A stretch of 7,219 nt of DNA from Burkholderiales bacterium (lineage in GTDB: Bacteria > Pseudomonadota > Gammaproteobacteria > Burkholderiales > Burkholderiaceae_C). The notes under the pieces were generated by a model. That model saw nothing but the letters and a program-made list of their open reading frames with translations. It ran no database searches and was not told where the DNA came from. Where the stretch lies: assembly GCA_947453585.1 (NCBI GenBank), contig CANGHQ010000086.1:1-7219 (forward strand), in the 5' to 3' direction. The position numbers and the translations under genes were made by a program. Within the stretch, counting starts at the first letter, position 1. Each line of letters starts with the position of its first letter. Positions 1-5,727 of this stretch are shown here, one piece after another.

Positions 1-537
1 CACAAAGCGCGCCGGGTGGCGCACGCTCAGGCCCTCGCGCTCGACCACGTTTTCGCCCGAAGCGGCCACGTCAATCAGCAAGTCCACCAGGTGGTCTTCG
101 AGCAGGTTGACCTCGTCAATGTACAAATAGCCCCGGTTGGCGCGCGCGAGCAACCCCGGCTCAAAGGCCTTGACGCCCTGCGACAGCGCGCGCTCCAGAT
201 CAAGCGCGCCCACCACGCGGTCTTCGGTGGCGCCCAGGGGCATGTCCACCACCGGCACGCTGACCAGCTGGCTGGCCATGGCGCCAGGTTTGGCCGCCGC
301 GCGCGCGGCGCAGTCGGGGCAGGTGGCAGCGGCCGGGTCGCAGCCGTAGCGGCAGCCCACCACGGCGCGCATTTTGGGCAGCAAGGCGGCCAGCGCCCGC
401 ACAGCGGTGGATTTGCCGGTGCCCCGGTCGCCAAACACCAGCACGCCGCCAATGCTCGGGTCAATGGCGGTGAGCAAAATCGCCAGCTTCATTTCGTCTT
501 GGCCGACGATGGCGGAAAAAGGAAAAGTGAGTGCCAT
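1..537 (-). CDS. bchI: Magnesium chelatase ATPase subunit BchI, N-terminal part (runs off the left edge)
   Basis: AAA+ ATPase subunit of Mg-chelatase, which with BchD and BchH inserts Mg2+ into protoporphyrin IX, the first committed step of (bacterio)chlorophyll synthesis; cytoplasmic. The 179 visible codons are open from ATG to the window edge. Seen: Walker A GDRGTGKST at residues 36-44, the BchI-type block PVVDMPLGATEDRVVGALD at 95-113, FEPGLLARANRG at 125-136, Walker B LYIDEVNLLEDH at 138-149, and SGENVVEREGLSVRHPARF at 160-178. The family is usually about 330-360 residues, so roughly half is missing off-window; no frameshift is visible. A Cys quartet (C62, C66, C73, C76) lies between Walker A and the PVVD block. 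It starts 18 bp after the bciB stop in the same direction, implying one transcript. No good Shine-Dalgarno is visible, so translation may be coupled. The related ATPase of CobN-type chelatases is the main alternative, but the bciB neighbour favours BchI. Confidence 0.95.
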   Translation of the reverse strand, partial: MALTFPFSAIVGQDEMKLAILLTAIDPSIGGVLVFGDRGTGKSTAVRALAALLPKMRAVVGCRYGCDPAAATCPDCAARAAAKPGAMASQLVSVPVVDMPLGATEDRVVGALDLERALSQGVKAFEPGLLARANRGYLYIDEVNLLEDHLVDLLIDVAASGENVVEREGLSVRHPARFV

Positions 538-555
538 ACAAATAAAAGAGAAGGG

Positions 556-1836
556 TCAAAGTTGGGAGATGGCGCGGCCTTGGGGGGCGGCTGCGGGCGC
601 GGGCATGGACGCAGCTGCGGCGGGCAGTTCGCCCGGCTCGGGCTGCAGGCCATAGGGCTGCATGAGCTGCCACACATGGGCGGGCACCATTTTTTTCATG
701 CGCTGGGGCTCTTCGCGGCGCAGGTGGATGATGGTTTCTGCGGCCTTCATCTCGACCCGGGCGCGGGCAAATTCCAGGCCGCGCGGGCCCACTTTGGGCA
801 TCAGCCAGCCCACGATGGGGCGCAGCCAGTCGGGCATGCGCCGCAGCGGCAGGCCACCGGCGGCGCGCTGCACATTGCCAATAAAGCCCTTGACCGCACC
901 GGCGCGCTTGCCCGCGCTGCCCGGCGCGCTAAGCTGCACCTCGTCGCCCAGCAAGTCGAGCATCTGCTGGCCGCGCGCGTTGCGCACCAAAAGCCACTGC
1001 TGGCCTTCGCCGCCCATATAGCCCACGGTGATGTCCGACAGCACGTTGGTGTAGTCCACGCAGCTGCGGCAAGTCATAGGAAAAAAGTCGGGCCGCAACT
1101 GCGACAAGGGCAGTTGCAAAAACGGAATCTCGCGGCGGCGGCCATCGTCAAAGCGCAGCTCGACGTGGTAGTCGGCCCGAAATTCGAGATAGGAGATCGC
1201 TTTGGGGTCGTCTTGGGTTTGGCCGGCCACCAGGCCCAAAAACTCATGGAAGTTTTCGGTGGTGGTGTTGTCTGAGCAGGGCGTGCCAATCACGTAGATC
1301 TGCTCAAAGCCCAGCTCTTTTTCAAGCGCGCGCAGGGCGTAAATCTGGCAGGCCACGCCCACCACCGCCAGCCGGGTGATGCCCTGGGCGCGCGCGGGCT
1401 CCAAGAGCGCCAGCAGCGGCGCGTAGCCCATGCGCATGCCCCGGCACTGCGCCATGTCTTGCGCCTGGGTGACCAGCACGGGCACGGGTTTCCAGCGGTC
1501 TTGGGGGTCGGGGGCCATGGCCAGCACGGCTTGCACCTGGCCCGTCTCTAGCAGGCGCTCGGCAATGCGGGTGGTAATGCCGCTCCACTGCGCGCCCACT
1601 GCCGGTTGGCGCAAGGTGGCGCGCAGCGTCTGCAAGTGGGGGCCAAAGTGCATCTCGTTGGGGCGGGCCGGGTCGCGGGTGCGGCCGTGCACCTGCACCT
1701 CCAGCCGGGGATAGTCGGGCTGGATGAACTGGCAGGCACTGGCGCAGCGCCTAGGCGCGCTGCTGCGCGAGACGCCGCAGTCGGTGCACAGGTCGCGGTG
1801 CGGCGCGGGGCCTGCAAGGTTGGGGAGCGCGGTCAT
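556..1836 (-). CDS. bciB: Ferredoxin-dependent divinyl (proto)chlorophyllide 8-vinyl reductase BciB (FrhB-like iron-sulfur flavoprotein)
   Basis: Member of the coenzyme F420 hydrogenase beta-subunit (FrhB) family. In phototrophs this family includes BciB, which reduces the C8 vinyl group of (bacterio)chlorophyll precursors using reduced ferredoxin, FAD and two [4Fe-4S] clusters; cytoplasmic. Of 426 residues, the N-terminal Cys motif C17-x2-C20-G then C31 and C35 fits one cluster. C163 (VVGVACQIYALRAL), C187 (IGTPCSDN) and C256-x2-C259 (TCRSCVDYTN) are the likely ligands for the other. QWSGITTRIAERLL (83-96), CRGMRMGYAP (131-140) and the glycine-rich DITVGYMGGEGQQW (268-281) are typical of the family. 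Residues from about 400 to the end form an Ala/Pro-rich tail with no recognisable fold. The first ATG was chosen because the N-terminal cluster motif begins at residue 17 and an ATG a few bases upstream hits a stop at once. Other members (plant 7-hydroxymethyl chlorophyll a reductase, archaeal FrhB) share the fold; linkage to bchI supports BciB. Confidence 0.85.
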   Translation of the reverse strand: MTALPNLAGPAPHRDLCTDCGVSRSSAPRRCASACQFIQPDYPRLEVQVHGRTRDPARPNEMHFGPHLQTLRATLRQPAVGAQWSGITTRIAERLLETGQVQAVLAMAPDPQDRWKPVPVLVTQAQDMAQCRGMRMGYAPLLALLEPARAQGITRLAVVGVACQIYALRALEKELGFEQIYVIGTPCSDNTTTENFHEFLGLVAGQTQDDPKAISYLEFRADYHVELRFDDGRRREIPFLQLPLSQLRPDFFPMTCRSCVDYTNVLSDITVGYMGGEGQQWLLVRNARGQQMLDLLGDEVQLSAPGSAGKRAGAVKGFIGNVQRAAGGLPLRRMPDWLRPIVGWLMPKVGPRGLEFARARVEMKAAETIIHLRREEPQRMKKMVPAHVWQLMQPYGLQPEPGELPAAAASMPAPAAAPQGRAISQL

Positions 1837-1917
1837 GGCCGCATACTACCCAATTGGCAGGCCGAAAACGCTAAAGCGTATATTTATTCTGACAACGAAG
1901 TCTGTACTTTATTCCCA
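1837..1917 (-). promoter_or_regulatory. Intergenic region ahead of bciB, possible promoter
   Basis: These 81 bp between the glycosyltransferase stop and the bciB start are markedly more AT-rich than their flanks (about 1879-1917), as expected for a promoter of the bciB-bchI transcript. No convincing sigma-70 -35/-10 pair with 16-18 bp spacing could be picked out. A short dyad, ACGCT-AA-AGCGT (1868-1879), sits here. Read on the minus strand it is followed by TTTTC and could act as a very weak terminator for the upstream gene or as an operator half. The Shine-Dalgarno for bciB is poor (GGGTAG about 8 bases before the ATG). Confidence 0.3.
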
Positions 1918-3372
1918 CTAATCCAGCGAAACCGGCACCACCGGCGCCTGCCCGGCGCTGATGAAATAGCTGCGCACCAGGTTGCCACCCCGGTAGGTAT
2001 TGAACTGGCCACTGCGCCGCGCCGCCGCAGGCGCCAGGCCGCCGTATTCCGGGAAGTCGGCGTCCGTCCAGACAAACAGCCGGTCGCGGCTGCGCGGCTG
2101 GTGCGCTACATCCAGCAGGTTGAACTGGCTGGGGCGCGCGCTTTGGGCGGTTTGCGCCGACACGTTGGCGTCGGTGTAATAGATGATTTCGGCGCTGAGC
2201 TGGTGCGAGGGCGACACGGCGCGCAGGTAGTCGGGGTGCTTTTTGAGCTCTTCGCCCAGCTCGCGCCAGCCGTAAAACCAGTTGGTGGCGTCGGCCGTGG
2301 CCATGGGCGCGGACCAGCGCTCCAGCGGCAGCACGCTAAAGCGCGCGTGCAAGGTGGCCGTCATGGCCATGCCCAGCGTCATGGCCAGCGCCACCGACCA
2401 CAAGCCCCGGCGTAAGAGCGAATAGCCGTCCAGGCAGTATTTGCTGACCAATATGCTGAAAGAAAAATAGGCAAACGCCGGCCAGTTGGCGCCCGACACA
2501 TTGCGCAGCGACGTAAGCGCAAAAAACGCGATCACCGGCACCGAGGTGCACACCACAAACAGCATGGCCTTGTCTTTGCGCACCAGCGCCACCCCGGCGG
2601 CCACCATGCCCAGCAGCCACACCAGCGGCCCGGTCAAGAGCAGCTGGCCGGCCGCGTATTCGGCCACGTTGAGCGCGTCCAGCGCATTGCCACCCAGGCC
2701 GTGGTGCAGCTGCCAGCGAAAAGACACCCAGTCGTTCTGGCTGTTCCACCACACCACGGGCGCAAACACCGCCAGCCCCAAGAGCAGCGCCAGATACGGG
2801 TGCACGGTTTTAAGCCAGCGCCGCTCGTCGGTGAGCAACAGGTACAGCAAAAAGCACGGCGCCATCAGCACGGCCGTGTACTTGGACATAAGCCCCAGGC
2901 CAAACACCAGCCCCAGCGGATACCAGCGCCAGGCCTGGCCGCTTTGCAAGACCTGCCAAAACAAATAGACGCCCAGGCACCAAAAAAACACCACCGGCAC
3001 GTCGGGCGTCATCACAATGAGGCCCAGCATGGTCAGCGGGTACAGGTTGAACAAAATCACGCTGCCTGCGGCCACCGCCTCGCTCTTGAACAACTGCAGC
3101 GCCAGGCGCCACATCATCACGCTGGCCGCCAACAACACCAGCGAGCCCGACAGCCGCACCCACAGCTCCGACTTGGAGACCAAGGTGCTGGCCCAAATGA
3201 AATAGGCCACCATGGGCGGGTGGTCAAAATAGCTCCAATCGAGGTAGCGCGACCACAGCCAGTAATAGGCCTCGTCGGGGTGCAGTTGCAGCGCTTGCGA
3301 CAAATGCAGGCGCCACAGGGCGAGCAAGGCGACCACCACCACCGTGTTGCGCCGGGTCAGCAAATTTTCCAT
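1918..3372 (-). CDS. ArnT/GT39-like polytopic membrane glycosyltransferase
   Basis: Probable polyprenyl-phosphate-sugar-dependent glycosyltransferase of the PMT/ArnT fold (GT39/GT83-like, dolichyl-phosphate-mannose-protein mannosyltransferase superfamily). It would transfer a sugar from a lipid carrier onto an envelope acceptor at the periplasmic face of the inner membrane. With the start used here (484 residues) the first helix is at about 10-26. It is followed by the periplasmic-loop motif HPDEAYYWLW at 31-40, with the acidic pair D33-E34 typical of the catalytic site, and by YFDHPP at 48-53. TPD at 122-124 is the second family motif. Many hydrophobic helices follow, then a soluble tail of about 130 residues. 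An open frame continues upstream to a TTG at 3468. That extension is Arg/Pro-rich and overlaps a hairpin. The ATG at 3372 has AAGGA 11 bases upstream; an ATG at 3384 would abut AAGG with no spacing. Acceptor and sugar cannot be told from sequence. Confidence 0.87.
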   Translation of the reverse strand: MENLLTRRNTVVVVALLALWRLHLSQALQLHPDEAYYWLWSRYLDWSYFDHPPMVAYFIWASTLVSKSELWVRLSGSLVLLAASVMMWRLALQLFKSEAVAAGSVILFNLYPLTMLGLIVMTPDVPVVFFWCLGVYLFWQVLQSGQAWRWYPLGLVFGLGLMSKYTAVLMAPCFLLYLLLTDERRWLKTVHPYLALLLGLAVFAPVVWWNSQNDWVSFRWQLHHGLGGNALDALNVAEYAAGQLLLTGPLVWLLGMVAAGVALVRKDKAMLFVVCTSVPVIAFFALTSLRNVSGANWPAFAYFSFSILVSKYCLDGYSLLRRGLWSVALAMTLGMAMTATLHARFSVLPLERWSAPMATADATNWFYGWRELGEELKKHPDYLRAVSPSHQLSAEIIYYTDANVSAQTAQSARPSQFNLLDVAHQPRSRDRLFVWTDADFPEYGGLAPAAARRSGQFNTYRGGNLVRSYFISAGQAPVVPVSLD

Positions 3373-3383
3373 GGCAAGCGACA

Positions 3384-3388
3384 TCCTT
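3384..3388 (-). promoter_or_regulatory. Shine-Dalgarno that decides the glycosyltransferase start
   Basis: AAGGA on the minus strand, 11 bases before the ATG at 3372. It overlaps the alternative ATG at 3384, which makes that upstream start unlikely. The spacing is a little long, so the assignment is moderate. Confidence 0.45.
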
Positions 3389-3395
3389 GAAACCG

Positions 3396-3420
3396 GGCGC
3401 CGCTGTTGGAAAGGGGCGCC
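3396..3420. repeat. Short GC inverted repeat in the glycosyltransferase leader
   Basis: Two copies of the self-complementary hexamer GGCGCC (3396-3401 and 3415-3420), separated by 13 bases, can pair as a 6-bp all-GC stem. Both copies are preceded by a further G, so the element also reads as a 7-bp direct repeat GGGCGCC. It ends 23 bases upstream of the glycosyltransferase ATG, close to the ribosome-binding region on the minus-strand transcript, and could affect translation. No function is known. Confidence 0.4.
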
Positions 3421-3425
3421 AGGCG

Positions 3426-3469
3426 ATTGAATTGCGATGCGCGCCGGTTGGCGCGGCCATCGCCTCAAT
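3426..3469. repeat. Extended imperfect hairpin in the divergent intergenic region
   Basis: Three nested complementary blocks: ATTGA (3426-3430) with TCAAT (3465-3469), GCGATG (3434-3439) with CATCGC (3458-3463), and GCGCC (3441-3445) with GGCGC (3450-3454), closed by the tetraloop GGTT (3446-3449). This gives 16 base pairs with two small asymmetric internal loops. On the plus strand a TTTTT run follows at 3476-3480. However, no plus-strand gene ends nearby, so an ordinary gene-end terminator is unlikely. On the minus strand it would lie in the 5' leader of the glycosyltransferase mRNA, about 54 bases before the start codon. Confidence 0.55.
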
Positions 3470-3624
3470 CTGGGATTTTTGCCAATTTGCTATTAAATTA
3501 AGTGACCTTTGTCAGGAATCTGGGGGAAGCCTTGTTCTTCACAAAATTACCGATTTTTTTGGTGCAGGGCCAGCATCTAAACTTGATTCGCCAGTCCAAC
3601 CCAAAAGCAAAAATTTCTCACCGT
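3470..3624 (+). promoter_or_regulatory. AT-rich upstream region of the MFS transporter gene, with dyad operator candidates
   Basis: This stretch is clearly more AT-rich than the surrounding genes and should hold the transporter promoter and perhaps that of the divergent glycosyltransferase. Two small dyads are visible: TGAC-CTTT-GTCA (3503-3514) and TTGT-TCTTC-ACAA (3532-3544). The second fits the LysR-type T-N11-A spacing. On the minus strand CTGACA followed after 17 bases by TAGCAA is a weak sigma-70-like pair. I found no strong plus-strand promoter. The reading frame of the transporter is open upstream to a GTG at 3502, but that part has no coding character. Confidence 0.35.
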
Positions 3625-4851
3625 ATGCACCCCCAACGCCCAACCTCGGCCCGCACCCAGCCGCTGGAACTCACCCTGCTCTTGACCAGCTTTATCGCCG
3701 TCACCTATGCGTTTGGCGTTTACCTTTTTTCCACGCTGCTGCCAGACATGCGCGCGGCGCTGGCGTTGAACTACACCGAGATCGGCTGGATTACCGGGCT
3801 GGGGCAAGTGGGCTTTTTGGTGGGCGCTTTTATGTGTGCCCATCTGGTGCGCTGGCTGGGCGCGGTGCGGCTGATTTTGGGCTCGGTGTTTGCCTGCGGC
3901 GCCTGCCTGGCGCTGATGCCGCTGGTGGCCAATGCGGTGCAAATCGCCGCGCTCATGGTGATTACCGGCGGCGCGGCGGCCACCGTGTGGGTGCCCATGG
4001 TGGCGGTGGTGCAAGGCGGTATTGCCGCGCGGCACCAGGGCAAGGTGCTGGGATTGCTGTCCTCAGGCACGGCCTATGGCTTGTTTTTGAACGGATTTAG
4101 CACGCCTGCGCTGCTGCCTTTGGGTGGTTGGAAGTTGGTGTGGGTGTTTTCGGCCGTGCTGACGTTTGCGCTCTGGGCCTGGGGCGTATCGCGCCTTCGG
4201 GTGGGCCCGGGTGCGACCCCGAATGCGGACGCCCAAGCGCCACACCCAGCAGGCGACACGGGCTGGCGCGCTCTGGTGCGCGACCCTTTGGCGCTGGTGG
4301 TCATGCTCTTGATGTTTTTCAACGGCATCGCCTGCATGCCGACCATGAACTACCTGGTCTCGTTTTTGCGCGAAGAGCTGGGCTACAGCGCCCAATCGGC
4401 GGGCTGGGTGTGGTCCACCATCGGGTTTGTGGGCATGTTTGGCGGCTTGGCCATGGGCGCGCTGGCCGACAGGATTACGGTGGCCCGGGCGCTGAGCCTG
4501 AGTTACCTCTTGCTGGCCTTGTGCACCTTGCTGTTTTTGCACCATGCGTCCATGGCGGAGGTGTTGGTGGGCGGGGCGCTGTTTGGGCTGGTATTCAACT
4601 CAATCTTCGGGCTGGTTCCGGCCTTTGTCAGCCTGTCGTTTGATGCGCGCAAGGCCACTGCCGTGTTTGCCATGTGCAACGTCTTGCTCGGGCTGGGCTC
4701 GATGTTGGGTAACTTGCTGGGCGGCTTGCTGCGGGAGCAACAGCAGTCGTTTGTGCCGGCCTACCTGGCCTCGCTGGGGGTGGATGTGATGTTGATTGGC
4801 CTGAGCCTCTACTTGGTGGCCGCGCGCCGCCGCAAAGCAGCGCTGGCCTAA
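3625..4851 (+). CDS. Major facilitator superfamily (MFS) transporter, possibly YbfB/YjiJ-like
   Basis: Inner-membrane secondary transporter of 408 residues, the usual length for a 12-helix MFS protein. Two six-helix halves are joined by a hydrophilic loop at about residues 188-220, rich in Ala, Pro and Gly. The first helix is about 14-40 (LELTLLLTSFIAVTYAFGVY). In the second half the loop signature GALADRITVARAL is present. The matching loop in the first half reads CAHLVRWLGAVR and lacks the usual Asp, a common asymmetry. The C-terminus ends in a cluster of Arg and Lys (AARRRKAALA), consistent with a cytoplasmic end. The ATG at 3625 was chosen because an upstream in-frame GTG would add 41 residues without membrane or family character; no clear Shine-Dalgarno precedes either. 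The substrate is unknown. The convergent class II aldolase gene and the nearby LysR regulator suggest a small organic or sugar acid, as inference only. Confidence 0.88.
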   Translation: MHPQRPTSARTQPLELTLLLTSFIAVTYAFGVYLFSTLLPDMRAALALNYTEIGWITGLGQVGFLVGAFMCAHLVRWLGAVRLILGSVFACGACLALMPLVANAVQIAALMVITGGAAATVWVPMVAVVQGGIAARHQGKVLGLLSSGTAYGLFLNGFSTPALLPLGGWKLVWVFSAVLTFALWAWGVSRLRVGPGATPNADAQAPHPAGDTGWRALVRDPLALVVMLLMFFNGIACMPTMNYLVSFLREELGYSAQSAGWVWSTIGFVGMFGGLAMGALADRITVARALSLSYLLLALCTLLFLHHASMAEVLVGGALFGLVFNSIFGLVPAFVSLSFDARKATAVFAMCNVLLGLGSMLGNLLGGLLREQQQSFVPAYLASLGVDVMLIGLSLYLVAARRRKAALA

Positions 4852-4854
4852 ACC

Positions 4855-5574
4855 CTAGACCGTGCGCCGCAGCGCCTCAAAAAACAGCTCTGACTGCAGC
4901 CGCTCGCTCATGCTTTGCTGCGCCACCAGCGCGGCCACTTCGGCGCCTACCGGCAGCAGCGGCAAGCCGGTGGACAAGGCGAGCACCTGGGACATGCAGG
5001 CGCGTTCCAGGTAGTACAAATCGTCATAGGCGTAGTCCATGCGCTGGCCGCAGACCACCACGCCGTGGTTGCCCAAAAATGCCACATCGGCGCCTTGCAT
5101 GGCGGTGGCGATGCGTTCGCCCTCGCTGGCGTCCAGCGCCAGGCCGTTGTAATGGGCGTCAATGGCCAGCCGGCCATAAAAGCGCATGGCGTTTTGCGAC
5201 AGCGTGGTGTCCAGCGCCCGCGAGCGGGTGAGCGTGAGCGCTGTGGCGTAGGGCATGTGGGTGTGCAGCACGCAGGCCTTGCCCGCAATGCGGTGCACGG
5301 CGGCGTGGATGAACATGGCAGTAGATTCGACCGGATGGCGCCCGGCCAGCACGGTGCCGTCAGCGTCCACCAGCACAATGTCGTCGGCGCCAATCTCGCT
5401 CCAAAGCAAGCCCTGGGGATTGAGCAAAAAGCGCCCGCTGGCGTCGGGCAGCTCGACGCTGAAGTGGTTGCACACGCCTTCGCTCAGGCCATGGTGGGCA
5501 GCAGCGCGTAGCGCCAGCGCCAGGTCAGCGCGCAGGCGGGCTACGGTGGGGGATTGGTAGTCTTGTTGGTGCAT
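4855..5574 (-). CDS. Class II aldolase/adducin family protein
   Basis: Cytoplasmic, probably metal-dependent aldolase, epimerase or decarboxylase of the class II aldolase/adducin (FucA/AraD) fold; 239 residues, a normal length. Visible motifs: SEGVCNHFS (31-39), the substrate-binding NPQGLLWSEI (52-61), DIVLVD (65-70), then HPVESTAMFIHAAVH (80-94). These are followed by the metal-site pair H104-T-H106 (LHTHMPYA) and the third His, H170, in LGNHGVVVCG. E83 is the likely counterpart of the catalytic Glu of FucA. The metal triad is intact, so it is probably an enzyme rather than a structural adducin-like protein. The ATG at 5574 starts just before the first helix; no good Shine-Dalgarno is seen. 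It converges on the MFS gene with 3 bp between stop codons. The specific reaction cannot be assigned: the family covers fuculose- and rhamnulose-phosphate aldolases, ribulose-phosphate epimerases and various acid-specific lyases. Confidence 0.87.
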   Translation of the reverse strand: MHQQDYQSPTVARLRADLALALRAAAHHGLSEGVCNHFSVELPDASGRFLLNPQGLLWSEIGADDIVLVDADGTVLAGRHPVESTAMFIHAAVHRIAGKACVLHTHMPYATALTLTRSRALDTTLSQNAMRFYGRLAIDAHYNGLALDASEGERIATAMQGADVAFLGNHGVVVCGQRMDYAYDDLYYLERACMSQVLALSTGLPLLPVGAEVAALVAQQSMSERLQSELFFEALRRTV

Positions 5575-5727
5575 GGTGGTTTTGGGTGGTGATAGCCGGG
5601 TAGGCGGCCCTAAACACGGGGTTCGGGTGATGGCCCCAATTTACCGCAGTTTGACGCCACCGCCGTCTTGCCGACCCAAGCCACCTGGATAAGCGCTGCA
5701 GGTGGATGCGCCCCGCGCACGGCAATG
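5575..5727. other. Intergenic region between the class II aldolase and DUF2917 genes
   Basis: These 153 bp separate two minus-strand genes. They hold the presumed aldolase promoter and leader and, at 5681-5705, a hairpin that could end the DUF2917 transcript. No open frame with coding character, tRNA or recognisable operator was seen. No clear -35/-10 pair was found for the aldolase gene. Confidence 0.4.
5681..5705 (-). terminator. Possible terminator hairpin after the DUF2917 gene
   Basis: Perfect 7-bp inverted repeat CCACCTG (5681-5687) / CAGGTGG (5699-5705) with an 11-base loop that itself contains the palindrome AGCGCT. It lies 22 bases past the DUF2917 stop in the direction of transcription. 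No U-run follows on the minus strand, so it is not a canonical intrinsic terminator. It may work with Rho, protect the mRNA 3' end, or be an operator for the aldolase gene. Confidence 0.35.

Noticed and set aside
16..1275. A 419-codon open frame on the plus strand across bchI and bciB
   Set aside because: It is antisense to two genes with clear family motifs. Its translation is rich in His, Gln, Gly and Ala, typical of the complement of high-GC coding sequence, and it has no recognisable domain.
2701..3390. A 229-codon plus-strand open frame opposite the glycosyltransferase
   Set aside because: His/Gln/Arg-rich shadow of the real minus-strand membrane protein gene; no motif of its own.
3373..3468. 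N-terminal extension of the glycosyltransferase to the TTG at 3468
   Set aside because: The extra residues are Arg/Pro-rich with no membrane or family character and lie over a hairpin. The ATG at 3372 has an AAGGA upstream.
3426..3480. Hairpin plus TTTTT read as an intrinsic terminator on the plus strand
   Set aside because: No plus-strand gene ends upstream, the T-run is separated from the stem by several bases, and the hairpin lies between divergent genes.
3502..3624. N-terminal extension of the MFS protein to the GTG at 3502
   Set aside because: The segment is AT-rich, unlike the gene, and gives no membrane helix. The usual short N-terminus before helix 1 fits the ATG at 3625.
4063..4545. 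A 160-codon minus-strand open frame opposite the MFS gene
   Set aside because: Gln/His/Arg-rich antisense shadow; the plus-strand frame encodes clear membrane helices and MFS signatures.
4830..4890. Bidirectional terminator at the convergent MFS/aldolase junction
   Set aside because: Only short GC-rich self-complementary pieces such as GCGC were seen, with no T-run on either strand.
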